Shown here: in pieces, positions 36,662-47,963 of the stretch
Position numbering within the stretch: position 1 is the first letter of the stretch
How the letters are laid out: each line of letters starts with the position of its first letter
Source of the DNA: Saprospiraceae bacterium
GTDB taxonomy: Bacteria > Bacteroidota > Bacteroidia > Chitinophagales > Saprospiraceae
Direction of reading: 5' to 3'
NCBI GenBank assembly: GCA_026993525.1
Contig: JALWSS010000086.1
Coordinates: 1 to 64,000, forward strand
Length of the DNA stretch: 64,000 nucleotides
The notes under the pieces: model-generated
What the model saw: the letters and a program-made list of their open reading frames with translations, nothing else
Database searches by the model: none
Told to the model about the DNA's origin: nothing
Translations under genes and position numbers: made by a program

Positions 36662-38500
36662 TCACTCCCTGTCCAATCCACGGATCTGATGAGCAGATGC
36701 CAGTTCCTCCAGCTTTTTTTTCAAACCTACGGCTGAGTTGATTTCAAGGCAACTGTAAAACTGAAGCACAAATGCATAATACCAGATGCTGATGATCAGC
36801 GTCAGAAAGAAGAAACTGAGGACGGTGTATGCAATGGCGATCAACTGGTATCCGTGCTCTTCGTCCAAATTGAGATTCATACTCAGGGAGTCGAGCAGGA
36901 AGCTGGTGACGCCAGAGTCCAGTAACAGGAACAACAAGAAACCGGACAGCAATAGCGTGAAGGCAAGCATGGTGATCCTGGCATACGAATTCCTTAGCAA
37001 CCGGATGGCCATTCCCAAAGCGTGATCGGGGTTGAAGCCCCACAGGCTTATCGCGTAAGAAACCAGAAACGCAAAGGGAGAAAAGATAACCAACCCTGTA
37101 ATGATCATTGCAGAATTCTCAAAGAGGGTAAAACAACCAAGCGCTGCGGCAAGCAGCACGGAACTGCCGATCAGTCTCGGGAGTTTGGCAGGTTGGCCAA
37201 TTTCACGGAACCACAACCATGACAGCCAGGTCAGTACACCGCCGATGGACAGGATCCAAAATGCGTAAATGAAGGGGTGGTTTGGGTTTTGAAAAAAGGA
37301 CGGGACAACCGAAGCGCTACCGAACAATCCGGCGGGAAATAAAAACAGCTCATTGGGCGCCGAGTTGGAAGTGAGAAAAACCCCGGTGGAAAAAACAAGC
37401 GTACCAACCAAACAAGCCAAAAGCACCTTGCCCAACAGGCCTCTCAGAATGACGAAGGTTTCGTAGTAGATGTCTCCTGTGGATTTTATTTTGTCAAGCT
37501 CAATGACTTTGTCTGATTCCGGCGCCGGCTTACCCAGGGCTTCTTCCAGCCGTCCTTTTCTTGCCAGGTAGCGCGGATACCACAAGAAATAAAAGATCAC
37601 AAAGGCCAGGCACAACAAGATAAAAAATGCTCGCAGCAGGTCGGGGGCTTCCGTGTGCCTGGTGAAATAGCTCTCAACGAATCCGGCAATGACAAACAAA
37701 GGCAAGGTGCCCAAAAGCAGGTTGATGCCCCTGCGGGCCGAGAGCTGAAAGGATTTGGACCGGCTGTAAGAACCAGGGAACACAAGCCCGCTGCCCATGG
37801 TCATTCCGGCAGCGCCGGCTATCACGATGCTGGAAAGTTCCAGCGTTCCGTGCATCATCACCGTCAGCAGGGATTCTTTGAGCAGATCAGCTTGTATGAA
37901 CAGGTGTATGAAAGCACCGAAAATGATCCCGTTCCGGATGAGGATGCCGATGGTTCCAATGGAAAAAACCAGCCCCAGCGCAAAAGTGTAAAGCGCAACG
38001 GTGATGTTGTTCAGGGTAATTCCGAGAAACATGTTGAACTCTCCGTGCTGTTTGTAAACTGCCATGGGGTCGCCTTTGGCAATGTTGTCCCTGGTCATGG
38101 AAACATAATCGCTGCCGAGAATGGATTCGGAAAAATCCGGATCGGCATAGGCGGACAACAAGCCGATCAGCGTGGCCCCGGCAAAAATCAGGAAAGACAG
38201 GTAAAGGCTTTTCCGGGCGTTCCAGGTCAGGCTTGGCAACTGGTGGGTCCAGAACCTGCTGAACTTTTTCCAGATCGGCTTTCGGCTTTTGTAGATCTGA
38301 AAAAAAACTTTCTGGGCAAGGCCGTTGAGATACACCCTGACCGAGCGCCGCGGGTAAAATGTCCGGGCGTAAGACAGGTCGTCGGTCACCTGGATGAACA
38401 AGTCGCTCAGCTTGTCGGCGTCAGGGTGGGGGCTGTCGAGCAATTCTTCAAACTCCTCCCACTTGTCACGGTTTTGTTTGATGAAAACGGTTTCTCTCAT
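36662..38500 (-). CDS. SpoIIM-family multi-pass membrane protein, extended
   Basis: MRETVFIKQNRDKWEEFEELL...SDLFIQVTDDLSYARTFYPRRSVRVYLNGL; HGTLELSSIVIAGAAG. Confidence 0.75.
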   Translation of the reverse strand: MRETVFIKQNRDKWEEFEELLDSPHPDADKLSDLFIQVTDDLSYARTFYPRRSVRVYLNGLAQKVFFQIYKSRKPIWKKFSRFWTHQLPSLTWNARKSLYLSFLIFAGATLIGLLSAYADPDFSESILGSDYVSMTRDNIAKGDPMAVYKQHGEFNMFLGITLNNITVALYTFALGLVFSIGTIGILIRNGIIFGAFIHLFIQADLLKESLLTVMMHGTLELSSIVIAGAAGMTMGSGLVFPGSYSRSKSFQLSARRGINLLLGTLPLFVIAGFVESYFTRHTEAPDLLRAFFILLCLAFVIFYFLWYPRYLARKGRLEEALGKPAPESDKVIELDKIKSTGDIYYETFVILRGLLGKVLLACLVGTLVFSTGVFLTSNSAPNELFLFPAGLFGSASVVPSFFQNPNHPFIYAFWILSIGGVLTWLSWLWFREIGQPAKLPRLIGSSVLLAAALGCFTLFENSAMIITGLVIFSPFAFLVSYAISLWGFNPDHALGMAIRLLRNSYARITMLAFTLLLSGFLLFLLLDSGVTSFLLDSLSMNLNLDEEHGYQLIAIAYTVLSFFFLTLIISIWYYAFVLQFYSCLEINSAVGLKKKLEELASAHQIRGLDRE

Positions 38501-38668
38501 GAGGGGGGCTGTCTGCCGTATTGCGTTGATGATGTTAACGAAATTAGATGCTGCAAGATCGTATTTTCGGGTGAAGATAGTTTTTGCAAACTTTGCGTGC
38601 TTTGAGAAAAAGCCAATAATTCGATTCCCTTCTTTTCTAAGACGGATTGAATCAAATCTTTACATCCT

Positions 38669-39256
38669 ATGAAATACCTCGTCATTTCCTTTTTTCTCTC
38701 TTCTTTGATTTTTGCTGCTTGTCAGAACGATAACATGGCTGACAAAGACCCATTCAGTGTGCCCGCAGGGGCTCCTGACACGGTGAGGATGAAAGCGATG
38801 CAAAACTATGTGGACTCTGTCAATGCTTACAGGAGGTACATGGAACCCATCAAGATACAGCCCAACATCGTGAGCGAGGATGACAAGCTGCTGGCAGCCA
38901 AAGACAGCCTTGGCAACCTGGTTTTTGCCCGCCTCGATCTGGTTGGGGAGGATACTGTTACCCGTGAATATTTCTACCTGAAAGATGGCAAAGTAGCCAA
39001 TTACCAGCTGATGTTGTGGAACAAAACCGCCATGCCTCCCTATGCCTGGGGCTTCAACCTCTACCTGGATGACAATGGCGTTGCCGGTGCTGAGGAAAGG
39101 TACATTGAACTCACAACGGATGAGCGCCCGGCCCGGTTGTTGGTGCAGCCACCGATGCCTCCAACCATAAATGTGGACTCTATGGCACGGGTTGCCGAAA
39201 AGCGCATGGAACCTTTACGCAAAGAGGTGGACAACTACAAACCACCCAAAAGCTGA
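38669..39256 (+). CDS. Hypothetical lipoprotein
   Basis: MKYLVISFFLSSLIFAACQND lipobox. Confidence 0.65.
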   Translation: MKYLVISFFLSSLIFAACQNDNMADKDPFSVPAGAPDTVRMKAMQNYVDSVNAYRRYMEPIKIQPNIVSEDDKLLAAKDSLGNLVFARLDLVGEDTVTREYFYLKDGKVANYQLMLWNKTAMPPYAWGFNLYLDDNGVAGAEERYIELTTDERPARLLVQPPMPPTINVDSMARVAEKRMEPLRKEVDNYKPPKS

Positions 39257-39381
39257 CGGGGAGCAGCACGTTTTTTGTGGCCTCATTAACGTTATTATAT
39301 CCTTCGAAAAATTCTTGTGTACTACCTTTGCGTTCGGTTTACACATTGAGGCCCGCAATTTGCGGCCAAACGACATTCGCT

Positions 39382-39819
39382 ATGCAGATAAACAACAACG
39401 GCTCAACCCTGGTAGAAGCGTTCAACGAAAAAGGGGAACGGATCAGCCCAAAGCTTCCGGATGACAAAAAGAATTTCCTGATTGATATTGACGGCACCAT
39501 TTGCGACGACGTGCCCAACGAAGAGCCGGAGCGCATGGGTTTGGTGCCACCTTACCCCGATGCCCTCAAGATCATCAACAAATGGTACGAAGAAGGGCAC
39601 ATCATCACTTTCTTTACGTCCAGAACCTTTGAGCACAAACAGGTAACGGAAGATTGGCTGGACAAACACGGCTTTAAATACCATGCGGTATTGTACGGAA
39701 AACCCAGGGGGGGAAACTACCACTGGATTGACAACCACATCGTCAAGGCCACCCGTTTCAAAGGGAAATTCACTGACCTGGTGATCAGGACACACGAAAT
39801 CGAAGTTTTCCATCCGTAA
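39382..39819 (+). CDS. HAD-superfamily hydrolase-like protein
   Basis: FLIDIDGTICDDVPNEEPER...ITFFTSRTFEHKQVTEDWLDKHG. Confidence 0.75.
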   Translation: MQINNNGSTLVEAFNEKGERISPKLPDDKKNFLIDIDGTICDDVPNEEPERMGLVPPYPDALKIINKWYEEGHIITFFTSRTFEHKQVTEDWLDKHGFKYHAVLYGKPRGGNYHWIDNHIVKATRFKGKFTDLVIRTHEIEVFHP

Positions 39820-39840
39820 AGTGGAGGGCACCGGAAAATA

Positions 39841-39875
39841 AAAAAAGCCGTGCGGAGTGGTTCCGCACGGCTTTT
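39841..39875. terminator. Bidirectional terminator between convergent genes
   Basis: AAAAAGCCGTGCGGAgtggTTCCGCACGGCTTTT. Confidence 0.9.
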
Positions 39876-39893
39876 CAATTGGGCAAAGTGCGA

Positions 39894-41120
<1,227 letters not shown>

Positions 41121-41129
41121 TCACATCCT

Positions 41130-41741
41130 TTACTTCCCGACAACTACTTTCGGGTGCCGGATTATCTTGTCATTCAACCGGTAGCCTTTTTCTACCGTGT
41201 CAACTACTTTGCCTTTCAGGTCCTCTGATGGGGCCGGTATTTCGGTGATGGCGTTGTGCATCTCCGGATCAAACACTTCTCCGTTGGATTCCATCTGCTC
41301 CAACCCCTTGCCTTTCAGTGTGGAGTAAAGTTTTTGATAGAGCAATTCTATTCCTTCATTCCAGGCTTCATCGTTGTTCTCTTTGGAGAACTTGCGGGCC
41401 CTGTCAAAATCGTCAAGAATTGGCAACAAGGCTGACATTGTGTCTTCAGCAGCAGTTCTGAACCATTCGGCTTTTTCCTTGAGTGTTCTTCGTTTGTAGT
41501 TCTCAAATTCTGCGAAAAGCCGCATGTATTTGTCTTTCATCTCCTCGAGCTGCTGCTTCAGGGTGTCCACCTCATTGGAATCTTCTGACGTATTTTTTTG
41601 ACTATCAGCTCCGTTATGGGTTGTTTCGCTTTCTTTGAGAAGTTCTTCTTCCATTGGTTTAGGCTTTTTCTTTGAATGGTGTTTTGAAGCCATATCCTCG
41701 ATCAATTTGGGTTTTACACAATTGGGAAAACGCTTTTCCAC
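41130..41741 (-). CDS. grpE: Nucleotide exchange factor GrpE
   Basis: RLFAEFENYKRRTLKEKAEW, LLPILDDFDRA, HNAITEIPA; next to dnaJ. Alternative start MASKHH at 41693. Confidence 0.95.
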   Translation of the reverse strand: MEKRFPNCVKPKLIEDMASKHHSKKKPKPMEEELLKESETTHNGADSQKNTSEDSNEVDTLKQQLEEMKDKYMRLFAEFENYKRRTLKEKAEWFRTAAEDTMSALLPILDDFDRARKFSKENNDEAWNEGIELLYQKLYSTLKGKGLEQMESNGEVFDPEMHNAITEIPAPSEDLKGKVVDTVEKGYRLNDKIIRHPKVVVGK

Positions 41742-41795
41742 GGTTTAATTTCCAGCCCCTCTTATCAATATGTTTGCCATTGCCAAAATGACAGT

Positions 41796-42263
41796 TCAGG
41801 TTACCGGGTGCCTTGAGTAATGCTCGATCAACTTGTCGCAGGCAGCGTCCAGCATTTCATACACCTTCTCAAAGCCGTCGTCGTCCCAATACGGGTCGGG
41901 TACTGCTTCATTGGTTCCGGGACGATGGAAATTCATGATGAGGTGGACTTTTTCTTTTTGTTCGTCGCTTGCCGCAAAGTGCAGTATATCGCGGTAGTTG
42001 GATTGGTCCATTGCCAGGATCAAGTCGAACCGGTCGAGATCATCAGGTCTCAGTTGCCTGGCTTTTTGTCCGGTGATATCTATTCCGTGGTTGCGGGCCG
42101 TCAGGACAGACCGGGGGTCCGGCTGTTCACCAATGTGCCAGGAGCCGGTGCCGGCGGAATCCACCTGCCAATTGAGCCCGCGTTCCTCGATTTTTTTCCG
42201 AAGGATACCTTCAGCAAGCGGAGAGCGGCAAATGTTTCCCAGACATACCATGAGGATTTTCAT
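41796..42263 (-). CDS. Low molecular weight protein-tyrosine phosphatase
   Basis: MKILMVCLGNICRSPLAEG; DPYWDDDGFEKVYE. Confidence 0.93.
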   Translation of the reverse strand: MKILMVCLGNICRSPLAEGILRKKIEERGLNWQVDSAGTGSWHIGEQPDPRSVLTARNHGIDITGQKARQLRPDDLDRFDLILAMDQSNYRDILHFAASDEQKEKVHLIMNFHRPGTNEAVPDPYWDDDGFEKVYEMLDAACDKLIEHYSRHPVT

Positions 42264-42387
42264 AGACCGAGTCGTTTTGGATAGGGTATTTCAATACAAC
42301 AAAGCAGGACAAAGGTATTGCGCTTCTCTGTGGTCACATTCATTTTTGTTGCTGTTTGAGCCGGGAAAACAGTGCCAGGTGCAATAT

Positions 42388-43650
42388 TTACCGCGATAGG
42401 CAATGCTTTCCGATTTCTGAAACAGACCTGCAACCTGCCAGCGCCATGTTGAGCTCAAAATCCGCCGTGAAGTTTTTTAGGACCTCAGCTACACCTGATG
42501 CGCCGTTGATGGCAAGTCCATAGACGTAGGGCCTCCCGAGCAAAACGGCACGGGCTCCCAGGGCCAGGGCCTTTAGTGTATCGGCGCCGCTTCTGATACC
42601 GCTGTCCATCAACACGGGAATTTTGCCATCAACTTCCTGGACTATGGCCGGCAGGGCCTCGATAGCTGATATGGCACCATCCACCTGGCGGCCACCGTGG
42701 TTCGAGACCACAAGACCGTCCACACCGTGCTGTACGGCCAGGCGGGCATCATCCGGGTGCAGGATTCCCTTCAGCAAAATGGGCAACCTGGTCATTTTGC
42801 GAAGCGCCTTCAGGTCATTCCAGGTGAGTGAAGGCCGGCTGTAGATGTTGATGAATTTAGCCACAGCCTTCAAGGGTCTTTTGCTTCGCAAATTTGACCA
42901 GAAGCCGCCGGGGTAATTCCGCATCAAAGAGAGGACGTTCAGAATGGTGTCCCAATTCACCGGAGGTTTGAGGGCACTTGAGGAGTTTTCGTCCTCGTCC
43001 ACCAATTTGTTGAAAACAGGATCGCTGGTGTATTGGGCAATGCCTTTTCCGGTCAGAAAGGGAAGGTAGGCCAGGTCAATGTCCCGGGTGCGCCAGCCCA
43101 GCAGGGTGGTGTCGAGGGTGACGACAATGGCAGTGCAGCCACAATTTTCAGCCCGTTGTACCAGGCTTTTTACCAGTTCATCAGACTTGCTCCAATAGAG
43201 CTGGAACCAGCGCGGCGTATCGCCCAAAGCTTCGGCCACCTGTTCCATGGCCACCGAGGCCTGATTGGAGAAAATCATTGGAACGCCGTGCGCTTTGGCT
43301 GCTTTCGCAACCGCCAGTTCAGCTTCTTTGTGGGCCAGTTCCAAAACACCGATGGGGGCGAGGAGAAAGGGGCTGGGGTACCGCTGTCCGAATAAAGTTG
43401 TCGAAATATCTCTTTCAGAAACATCCTTCAACATTCTGGGGATGATCTTCCAGGTTTCGAAGCCGGAGCGGTTGTTCAGCATGGTTTGCTCTTCGCCGGC
43501 TCCGCCGGCAACGTAAGCAAAGGCCCTGGGCGACATGCACTCCCGGGCTTTGGCTTCCAGCCTTTCCGGTGAAGCCGGAATGCCGGGTTGAACATTGCCC
43601 AGCCCCTTGACATAGACTTCCTTTTGCCGGTCAACAGCATCTTTTCGCAT
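42388..43650 (-). CDS. FMN-dependent alpha-hydroxy-acid oxidase (LldD family)
   Basis: FAYVAGGAGEEQTMLNNR, PILLKGILHPDDA, VVSNHGGRQVDGA, SGIRSGADTLKALALGARAVLLGRP. Confidence 0.9.
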   Translation of the reverse strand: MRKDAVDRQKEVYVKGLGNVQPGIPASPERLEAKARECMSPRAFAYVAGGAGEEQTMLNNRSGFETWKIIPRMLKDVSERDISTTLFGQRYPSPFLLAPIGVLELAHKEAELAVAKAAKAHGVPMIFSNQASVAMEQVAEALGDTPRWFQLYWSKSDELVKSLVQRAENCGCTAIVVTLDTTLLGWRTRDIDLAYLPFLTGKGIAQYTSDPVFNKLVDEDENSSSALKPPVNWDTILNVLSLMRNYPGGFWSNLRSKRPLKAVAKFINIYSRPSLTWNDLKALRKMTRLPILLKGILHPDDARLAVQHGVDGLVVSNHGGRQVDGAISAIEALPAIVQEVDGKIPVLMDSGIRSGADTLKALALGARAVLLGRPYVYGLAINGASGVAEVLKNFTADFELNMALAGCRSVSEIGKHCLSR

Positions 43651-43668
43651 GGCTTCGGATTGTCAGCT

Positions 43669-44193
43669 TTATTCTTCGCCGGCAGCCTCTGAGGCAGCCA
43701 TCTGCTGGTTAATGGCATCCAGTTCTTTGTCAATGAAATAGAGGCTCTGAGGCCCGTCGCCTATGAGTTGAATGCGGTCGAGGATGGTGCGCATGAGGGC
43801 TTCTTCTTCCCGCTGCTCATCCACATACCACTGCAGAAAGGTCTGGGTGGAGTAGTCATTCTCTGAAGTGGCAAGGCTGACCAGATCATTGATGCTCCTG
43901 GTAACTTTTTGCTCGTGTTCGTAAACCGACTTGAACAGGCTTTGAACCGACTCGAACTCACGTGGCGGTTGTTTGATGCCGGGGGTGATGGGGAACCCAT
44001 CCACGTCACTCAGGTATTCAAAAATTTTGAGCATGTGCATGTGCTCTTCCCCGGCCTGCCGGCGCAAAAACTCGTGGCAACCCTGGAGCCCTTTGTGGTC
44101 GCACCAGGTGGACATTGACAGGTACAGGAAAGAGGCATATCCTTCCATGGCTATTTGATTGTTCAGGGCTTTTTCCATCTTCTCTGAAATCAT
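43669..44193 (-). CDS. Ferritin
   Basis: LNNQIAMEGYASFLYLSMSTWCDHKGLQGCHEFLRRQAGEEHMHMLKIFEYL. Confidence 0.9.
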   Translation of the reverse strand: MISEKMEKALNNQIAMEGYASFLYLSMSTWCDHKGLQGCHEFLRRQAGEEHMHMLKIFEYLSDVDGFPITPGIKQPPREFESVQSLFKSVYEHEQKVTRSINDLVSLATSENDYSTQTFLQWYVDEQREEEALMRTILDRIQLIGDGPQSLYFIDKELDAINQQMAASEAAGEE

Positions 44194-44304
44194 GGTTCAA
44201 CTCGTTTTTGTTATGATTGTGCGTGTCAATTACTGATTCAGGAACCAAACCGCTTTATTGCGGCAAGGTTCATGAATTGATTAAGCAAAAAAAACAAAAT
44301 AAGC

Positions 44305-45621
44305 ATGAAAGCCAAGGTTTGTGTGATTGGAGCTGGATGTTCGGGTTTGACAGCGGTAAAAAACCTGGTGCAGGCCGGGGTAAAAGAGGTGGTTTGTTTT
44401 GAGAAAAACGCTCAGATTGGCGGCAACTGGGTATTTACCGCAGGGGAATCCCATTCCAGTGTTTGTGAGACCACCCACATCATCAGCAGCAAGAAAATGT
44501 CGGAATACCTTGACTTTCCGATGCCGGAAGACTACCCCGATTACCCTTCCCACAAGCAGGTTCTCGAATACTTCAGAAGCTATGCAAGGCATTTTGACCT
44601 GGAGAAATACATCCGTTTCAACACGGAAGTGAAAGCCGTTGAAAAGACCGTAGGCGAAAGGTGGATCGTCCGGCTGGCCAATGGCGAGGAGCATGATTTT
44701 GACTATTTGTTCGTCGCAAACGGGCATCATTCCGTGCCGAGGCATCCGGAGTTGCCCGGAGAATTTACGGGTGCCTACCTCCATTCCCATTCCTACAAAA
44801 CCAATGAGCCTTTCCGGGGTCAGCGCGTGCTGATCATTGGAGCCGGCAACTCCGGCTGTGACTGTGCCGTGGAGATCAGCCGGGTGGCTGAGCATGTGGC
44901 CGTTTCGATGAGGCGGCCTTATTACATCATTCCGAAATTTTTCATGGGCAAACCGACAGATACTTTTAACGGTCCGCTCTCTCCATTGCCCAGGTTTTTA
45001 AGAGAACCACTTCAACAATTCAGCCTGTGGTTGCAGGTGGGAAGCTACGAGGATTACGGGTTGGAAAAGCCGGATTATCCCGCCACGCGCTGCCATCCCA
45101 TATTGAACTCCGAACTACTGTATAGAATACGGCATGGAAAAGTGCACCCCCGCAAGGGTGTCAGGGCTGTAAATGGAAAAGAGGTCCCTTTTGAAGATGG
45201 CAGGCAGGAATCGTTCGACGTGATCATTGCCGCTACGGGATACCAGATCGTGTTCCCTTTTTTCGACCCTTCGTTCATCAATTTTGAAGACAGCGAAAGG
45301 GTGGAGTTGTACTTGAGGATGTTGCATCCGGATCATCCCACGCTTTTTTTCATTGGCCTGGTACAACCCCAGGGCTGTATTTGGCCCCTGTCAGACCTTC
45401 AGTCGAAATACGCAGCCAATGTCGTTGCCGGCCGGGCGAAGATACCCGCAAATGTGAGATCACTGGCGAAAAAGGAAGCTGACGAGATCAGCCGGAATTT
45501 CATTGCATCCAAAAGGCACAGCCTGGAGGTGCATTACCTGCCTTTTTTCCGGAAGATAAAAAGACACATTCCTGAAAACGCTCCTGAATGGCAAGCCCGC
45601 CAGGAAGCCATTGCCCGTTAA
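44305..45621 (+). CDS. Flavin-containing monooxygenase-like NAD(P)-binding protein
   Basis: VCVIGAGCSGLTAVKNL, FEKNAQIGGNW, VLIIGAGNSGCDCA. Confidence 0.88.
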   Translation: MKAKVCVIGAGCSGLTAVKNLVQAGVKEVVCFEKNAQIGGNWVFTAGESHSSVCETTHIISSKKMSEYLDFPMPEDYPDYPSHKQVLEYFRSYARHFDLEKYIRFNTEVKAVEKTVGERWIVRLANGEEHDFDYLFVANGHHSVPRHPELPGEFTGAYLHSHSYKTNEPFRGQRVLIIGAGNSGCDCAVEISRVAEHVAVSMRRPYYIIPKFFMGKPTDTFNGPLSPLPRFLREPLQQFSLWLQVGSYEDYGLEKPDYPATRCHPILNSELLYRIRHGKVHPRKGVRAVNGKEVPFEDGRQESFDVIIAATGYQIVFPFFDPSFINFEDSERVELYLRMLHPDHPTLFFIGLVQPQGCIWPLSDLQSKYAANVVAGRAKIPANVRSLAKKEADEISRNFIASKRHSLEVHYLPFFRKIKRHIPENAPEWQARQEAIAR

Positions 45622-46493
45622 TGATGGGAAAATCAAGCTCATTGCTCATAGTTTTTTTTGCCTACCTGCTGGCTTTGGTTTGTGGATATTTTACTGCCGA
45701 AATATTGCAACGCGAAGGGTTTGGATTCCTTTGGGCGCTTGCAGTTGCAGACCTCGTTGGCACGTTGGTGGTGTTTGCATTCACATTTGCCTTTGAAAAC
45801 ACCAGCATTTACGATCCGTACTGGAGTGTCATTCCACCATTCATGGCACTTTACTCCGTTAATGATTGGGACTTGCGAAGCACCCTGGTGCTGGCGGTGG
45901 TTTGGCTTTGGGGTATCCGGCTGACCTGCAACTGGGTCAGGCGTTGGAAGGGCTTGCAGGACATTGACTGGCGCTACCGTGACTACGAACAAAAAACCGG
46001 AAAGTGCTTTTGGCTGGTGAGCTTCTCCGGGCTACAACTGGTTCCTACAATCCTTGTTTTTCTGGCATGTATCCCCGTGGTGGTGGGATTGAAGTTTGCC
46101 GAAGGAGATTCTGGAATATTGGGATTAACCGGATTCATGCTGGCAATTTTCGCCATTTGGCTGGCCTGGAAGGCCGACCGGGAATTGTGGGCTTTTCTGA
46201 CGAAAAAAAGAGAAAAATTGGGGGCCGAAGGCCTGTGGTCCATCTGGCGTTTCCCGAATTATATCGGTGAGGTAATGTTCTGGTGGGGGGTATTTTTGAT
46301 TGGAATTGAAGCCAATCCCTCCTTTTTGTGGATGCTCATTGGCCCGCTTTGTATGACGGCCTTGTTTCATTTCATCAGCATGCCAATGATGGAAGAGCGG
46401 CACCGCCGCAAAAGGCCGGAATATTACCAGGAACTCATGCGCCGACCGAGGTGGATTCCTTTGTTTCGTAGTTCAATAAAAGACAAGTGTTAA
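45621..46493 (+). CDS. DUF1295 membrane protein (steroid 5-alpha-reductase-like)
   Basis: DPYWSVIPP, WRFPNYIGEVMFWWGVFLIG; TAATG coupling to upstream gene. Confidence 0.8.
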   Translation: MMGKSSSLLIVFFAYLLALVCGYFTAEILQREGFGFLWALAVADLVGTLVVFAFTFAFENTSIYDPYWSVIPPFMALYSVNDWDLRSTLVLAVVWLWGIRLTCNWVRRWKGLQDIDWRYRDYEQKTGKCFWLVSFSGLQLVPTILVFLACIPVVVGLKFAEGDSGILGLTGFMLAIFAIWLAWKADRELWAFLTKKREKLGAEGLWSIWRFPNYIGEVMFWWGVFLIGIEANPSFLWMLIGPLCMTALFHFISMPMMEERHRRKRPEYYQELMRRPRWIPLFRSSIKDKC

Positions 46494-46594
46494 TATCTTA
46501 TCTGAAAAACACATTAGAATCACAAATATAATTCGCTATTTTTGCCACTAATCGTTGCAATTATTGACGATACAAAAACAGGCAAACAAACCAC

Positions 46595-47374
46595 ATGGGA
46601 AAAGTAATCTCATTGCTGAACCACAAAGGCGGTGTCGGAAAAACAACTTCGGTCATTAACATTGGTGCCGGTTTGGCACAGTTGGGAAGAAAAGTTCTTC
46701 TGGTTGACCTCGACCCGCAAGCCAATCTCACCTTATCCCTTGGCATACCCCGCCAACCCGTTACCATTTACGAATGTATGCGTGGGGAGTCCGAACTGGA
46801 ACCCTATCAGTTGAAAGAAAACGTTGACGTGATCATGTCAACGCTTGACCTTTCGGGGGCGGAGTTGGAACTGATCAACGAAGCAGGCCGGGAGTACATC
46901 CTTCGGGAACTGTTTGAGCCCGTAAGGGAGGAATACGACTACATCATCATTGACTGCCCGCCTTCTCTGGGCCTGTTGACGCTGAATGCCCTTGCTGCCA
47001 GTGACTACGTCTACATCCCTCTGCAAACGGAGTTTCTGGCCCTTCAAGGCCTGGCCAAGATCAAACAGGTGATTGACAAGGTGAAATTCCGCCTGAACAG
47101 AAGCCTGGAAATTGGAGGCGTGATCGGAACCATGTACGATGGCAGGAAAATCCTGAACCGCGACGTCATGGAGACCATCAAGAAATACTTTGGGGAGAAG
47201 GTCTTCGATACCCTGATCAGGGACAACGTTGCACTGGCTGAGGCTCCATCGCAACGCAAAGACATCTTTGAGTACAACTCCGCCAGCCTCGGTGCAGAAG
47301 ACTACATGAATTTGTGCAAAGAAATCATTCAACGGGTTGAGGCACCCGTCAATGCTGATGTTTCGGAGGGTTGA
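46595..47374 (+). CDS. ParA family ATPase
   Basis: MGKVISLLNHKGGVGKTTSVINIGAGLAQLGRKVLLVDLDPQANLTLSLGI. Confidence 0.95.
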   Translation: MGKVISLLNHKGGVGKTTSVINIGAGLAQLGRKVLLVDLDPQANLTLSLGIPRQPVTIYECMRGESELEPYQLKENVDVIMSTLDLSGAELELINEAGREYILRELFEPVREEYDYIIIDCPPSLGLLTLNALAASDYVYIPLQTEFLALQGLAKIKQVIDKVKFRLNRSLEIGGVIGTMYDGRKILNRDVMETIKKYFGEKVFDTLIRDNVALAEAPSQRKDIFEYNSASLGAEDYMNLCKEIIQRVEAPVNADVSEG

Positions 47375-47420
47375 CCCCAATTCCCGTGGCATCTGATTCA
47401 CCCAGTAACATCCTTCTGTT

Positions 47421-47963
47421 TTGAGCAAGAAGAAATTTAAACAAGGTCTTGAAAGTGTTTTTACTCCTGATCCTGTGCACGAAAAGGAAGGAAAAGGAAC
47501 GGACTTCCTGACCAACCCCTTTGACCCTGAAAAGCGTAAAAGTGATGCTCCTCCCAAAACGAAAAGGTCTTCCTCCAGAAAAAACTTCACCACCGACCTT
47601 GACTCCCTGCTCCAGGAAGCCCTTCAGGAGACTTTCGACGAACAAGTAGAAATCCGTAAAGAACAGAAAAAGAAGGGGGTTACTGCCAAAGTAAAAGCCT
47701 TCCACAAGCAGACCGCCAAAAAGCGGCCCCTTACCGGTTTGGATCAACTTATCAGACGCACCATTGAAAGCAGTGAAATGAACATTGCTGAAGAAAAGCC
47801 GAATTCAGGCAAGAAAAGGCTGGTGGTCACTTTCGAAAAAGAAAAGGTGGACAAACTGAAAAAAATTGCCAGAATGGAAAAAGCCTATCTCAAAGAAATC
47901 CTGGGCGATCTGGTGTCCAACTTTATCAAAGAGTATGAAAGCAAGAAAGGCTCAATTGATTAA
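47421..47963 (+). CDS. Basic hypothetical protein with RHH-like C-terminus, ParA partner candidate (TTG start)
   Basis: MSKKKFKQGLESVF N-terminus; C-term KRLVVTFEKEKVDKLKKIARMEKAYLKEILGDLVSNFI. Confidence 0.55.
   Translation: MSKKKFKQGLESVFTPDPVHEKEGKGTDFLTNPFDPEKRKSDAPPKTKRSSSRKNFTTDLDSLLQEALQETFDEQVEIRKEQKKKGVTAKVKAFHKQTAKKRPLTGLDQLIRRTIESSEMNIAEEKPNSGKKRLVVTFEKEKVDKLKKIARMEKAYLKEILGDLVSNFIKEYESKKGSID

Noticed and set aside
46490-46594. tRNA or other RNA gene in the gap before parA
   Set aside because: Gap holds a plausible TATTTTTG promoter element but no cloverleaf or T-loop signature.
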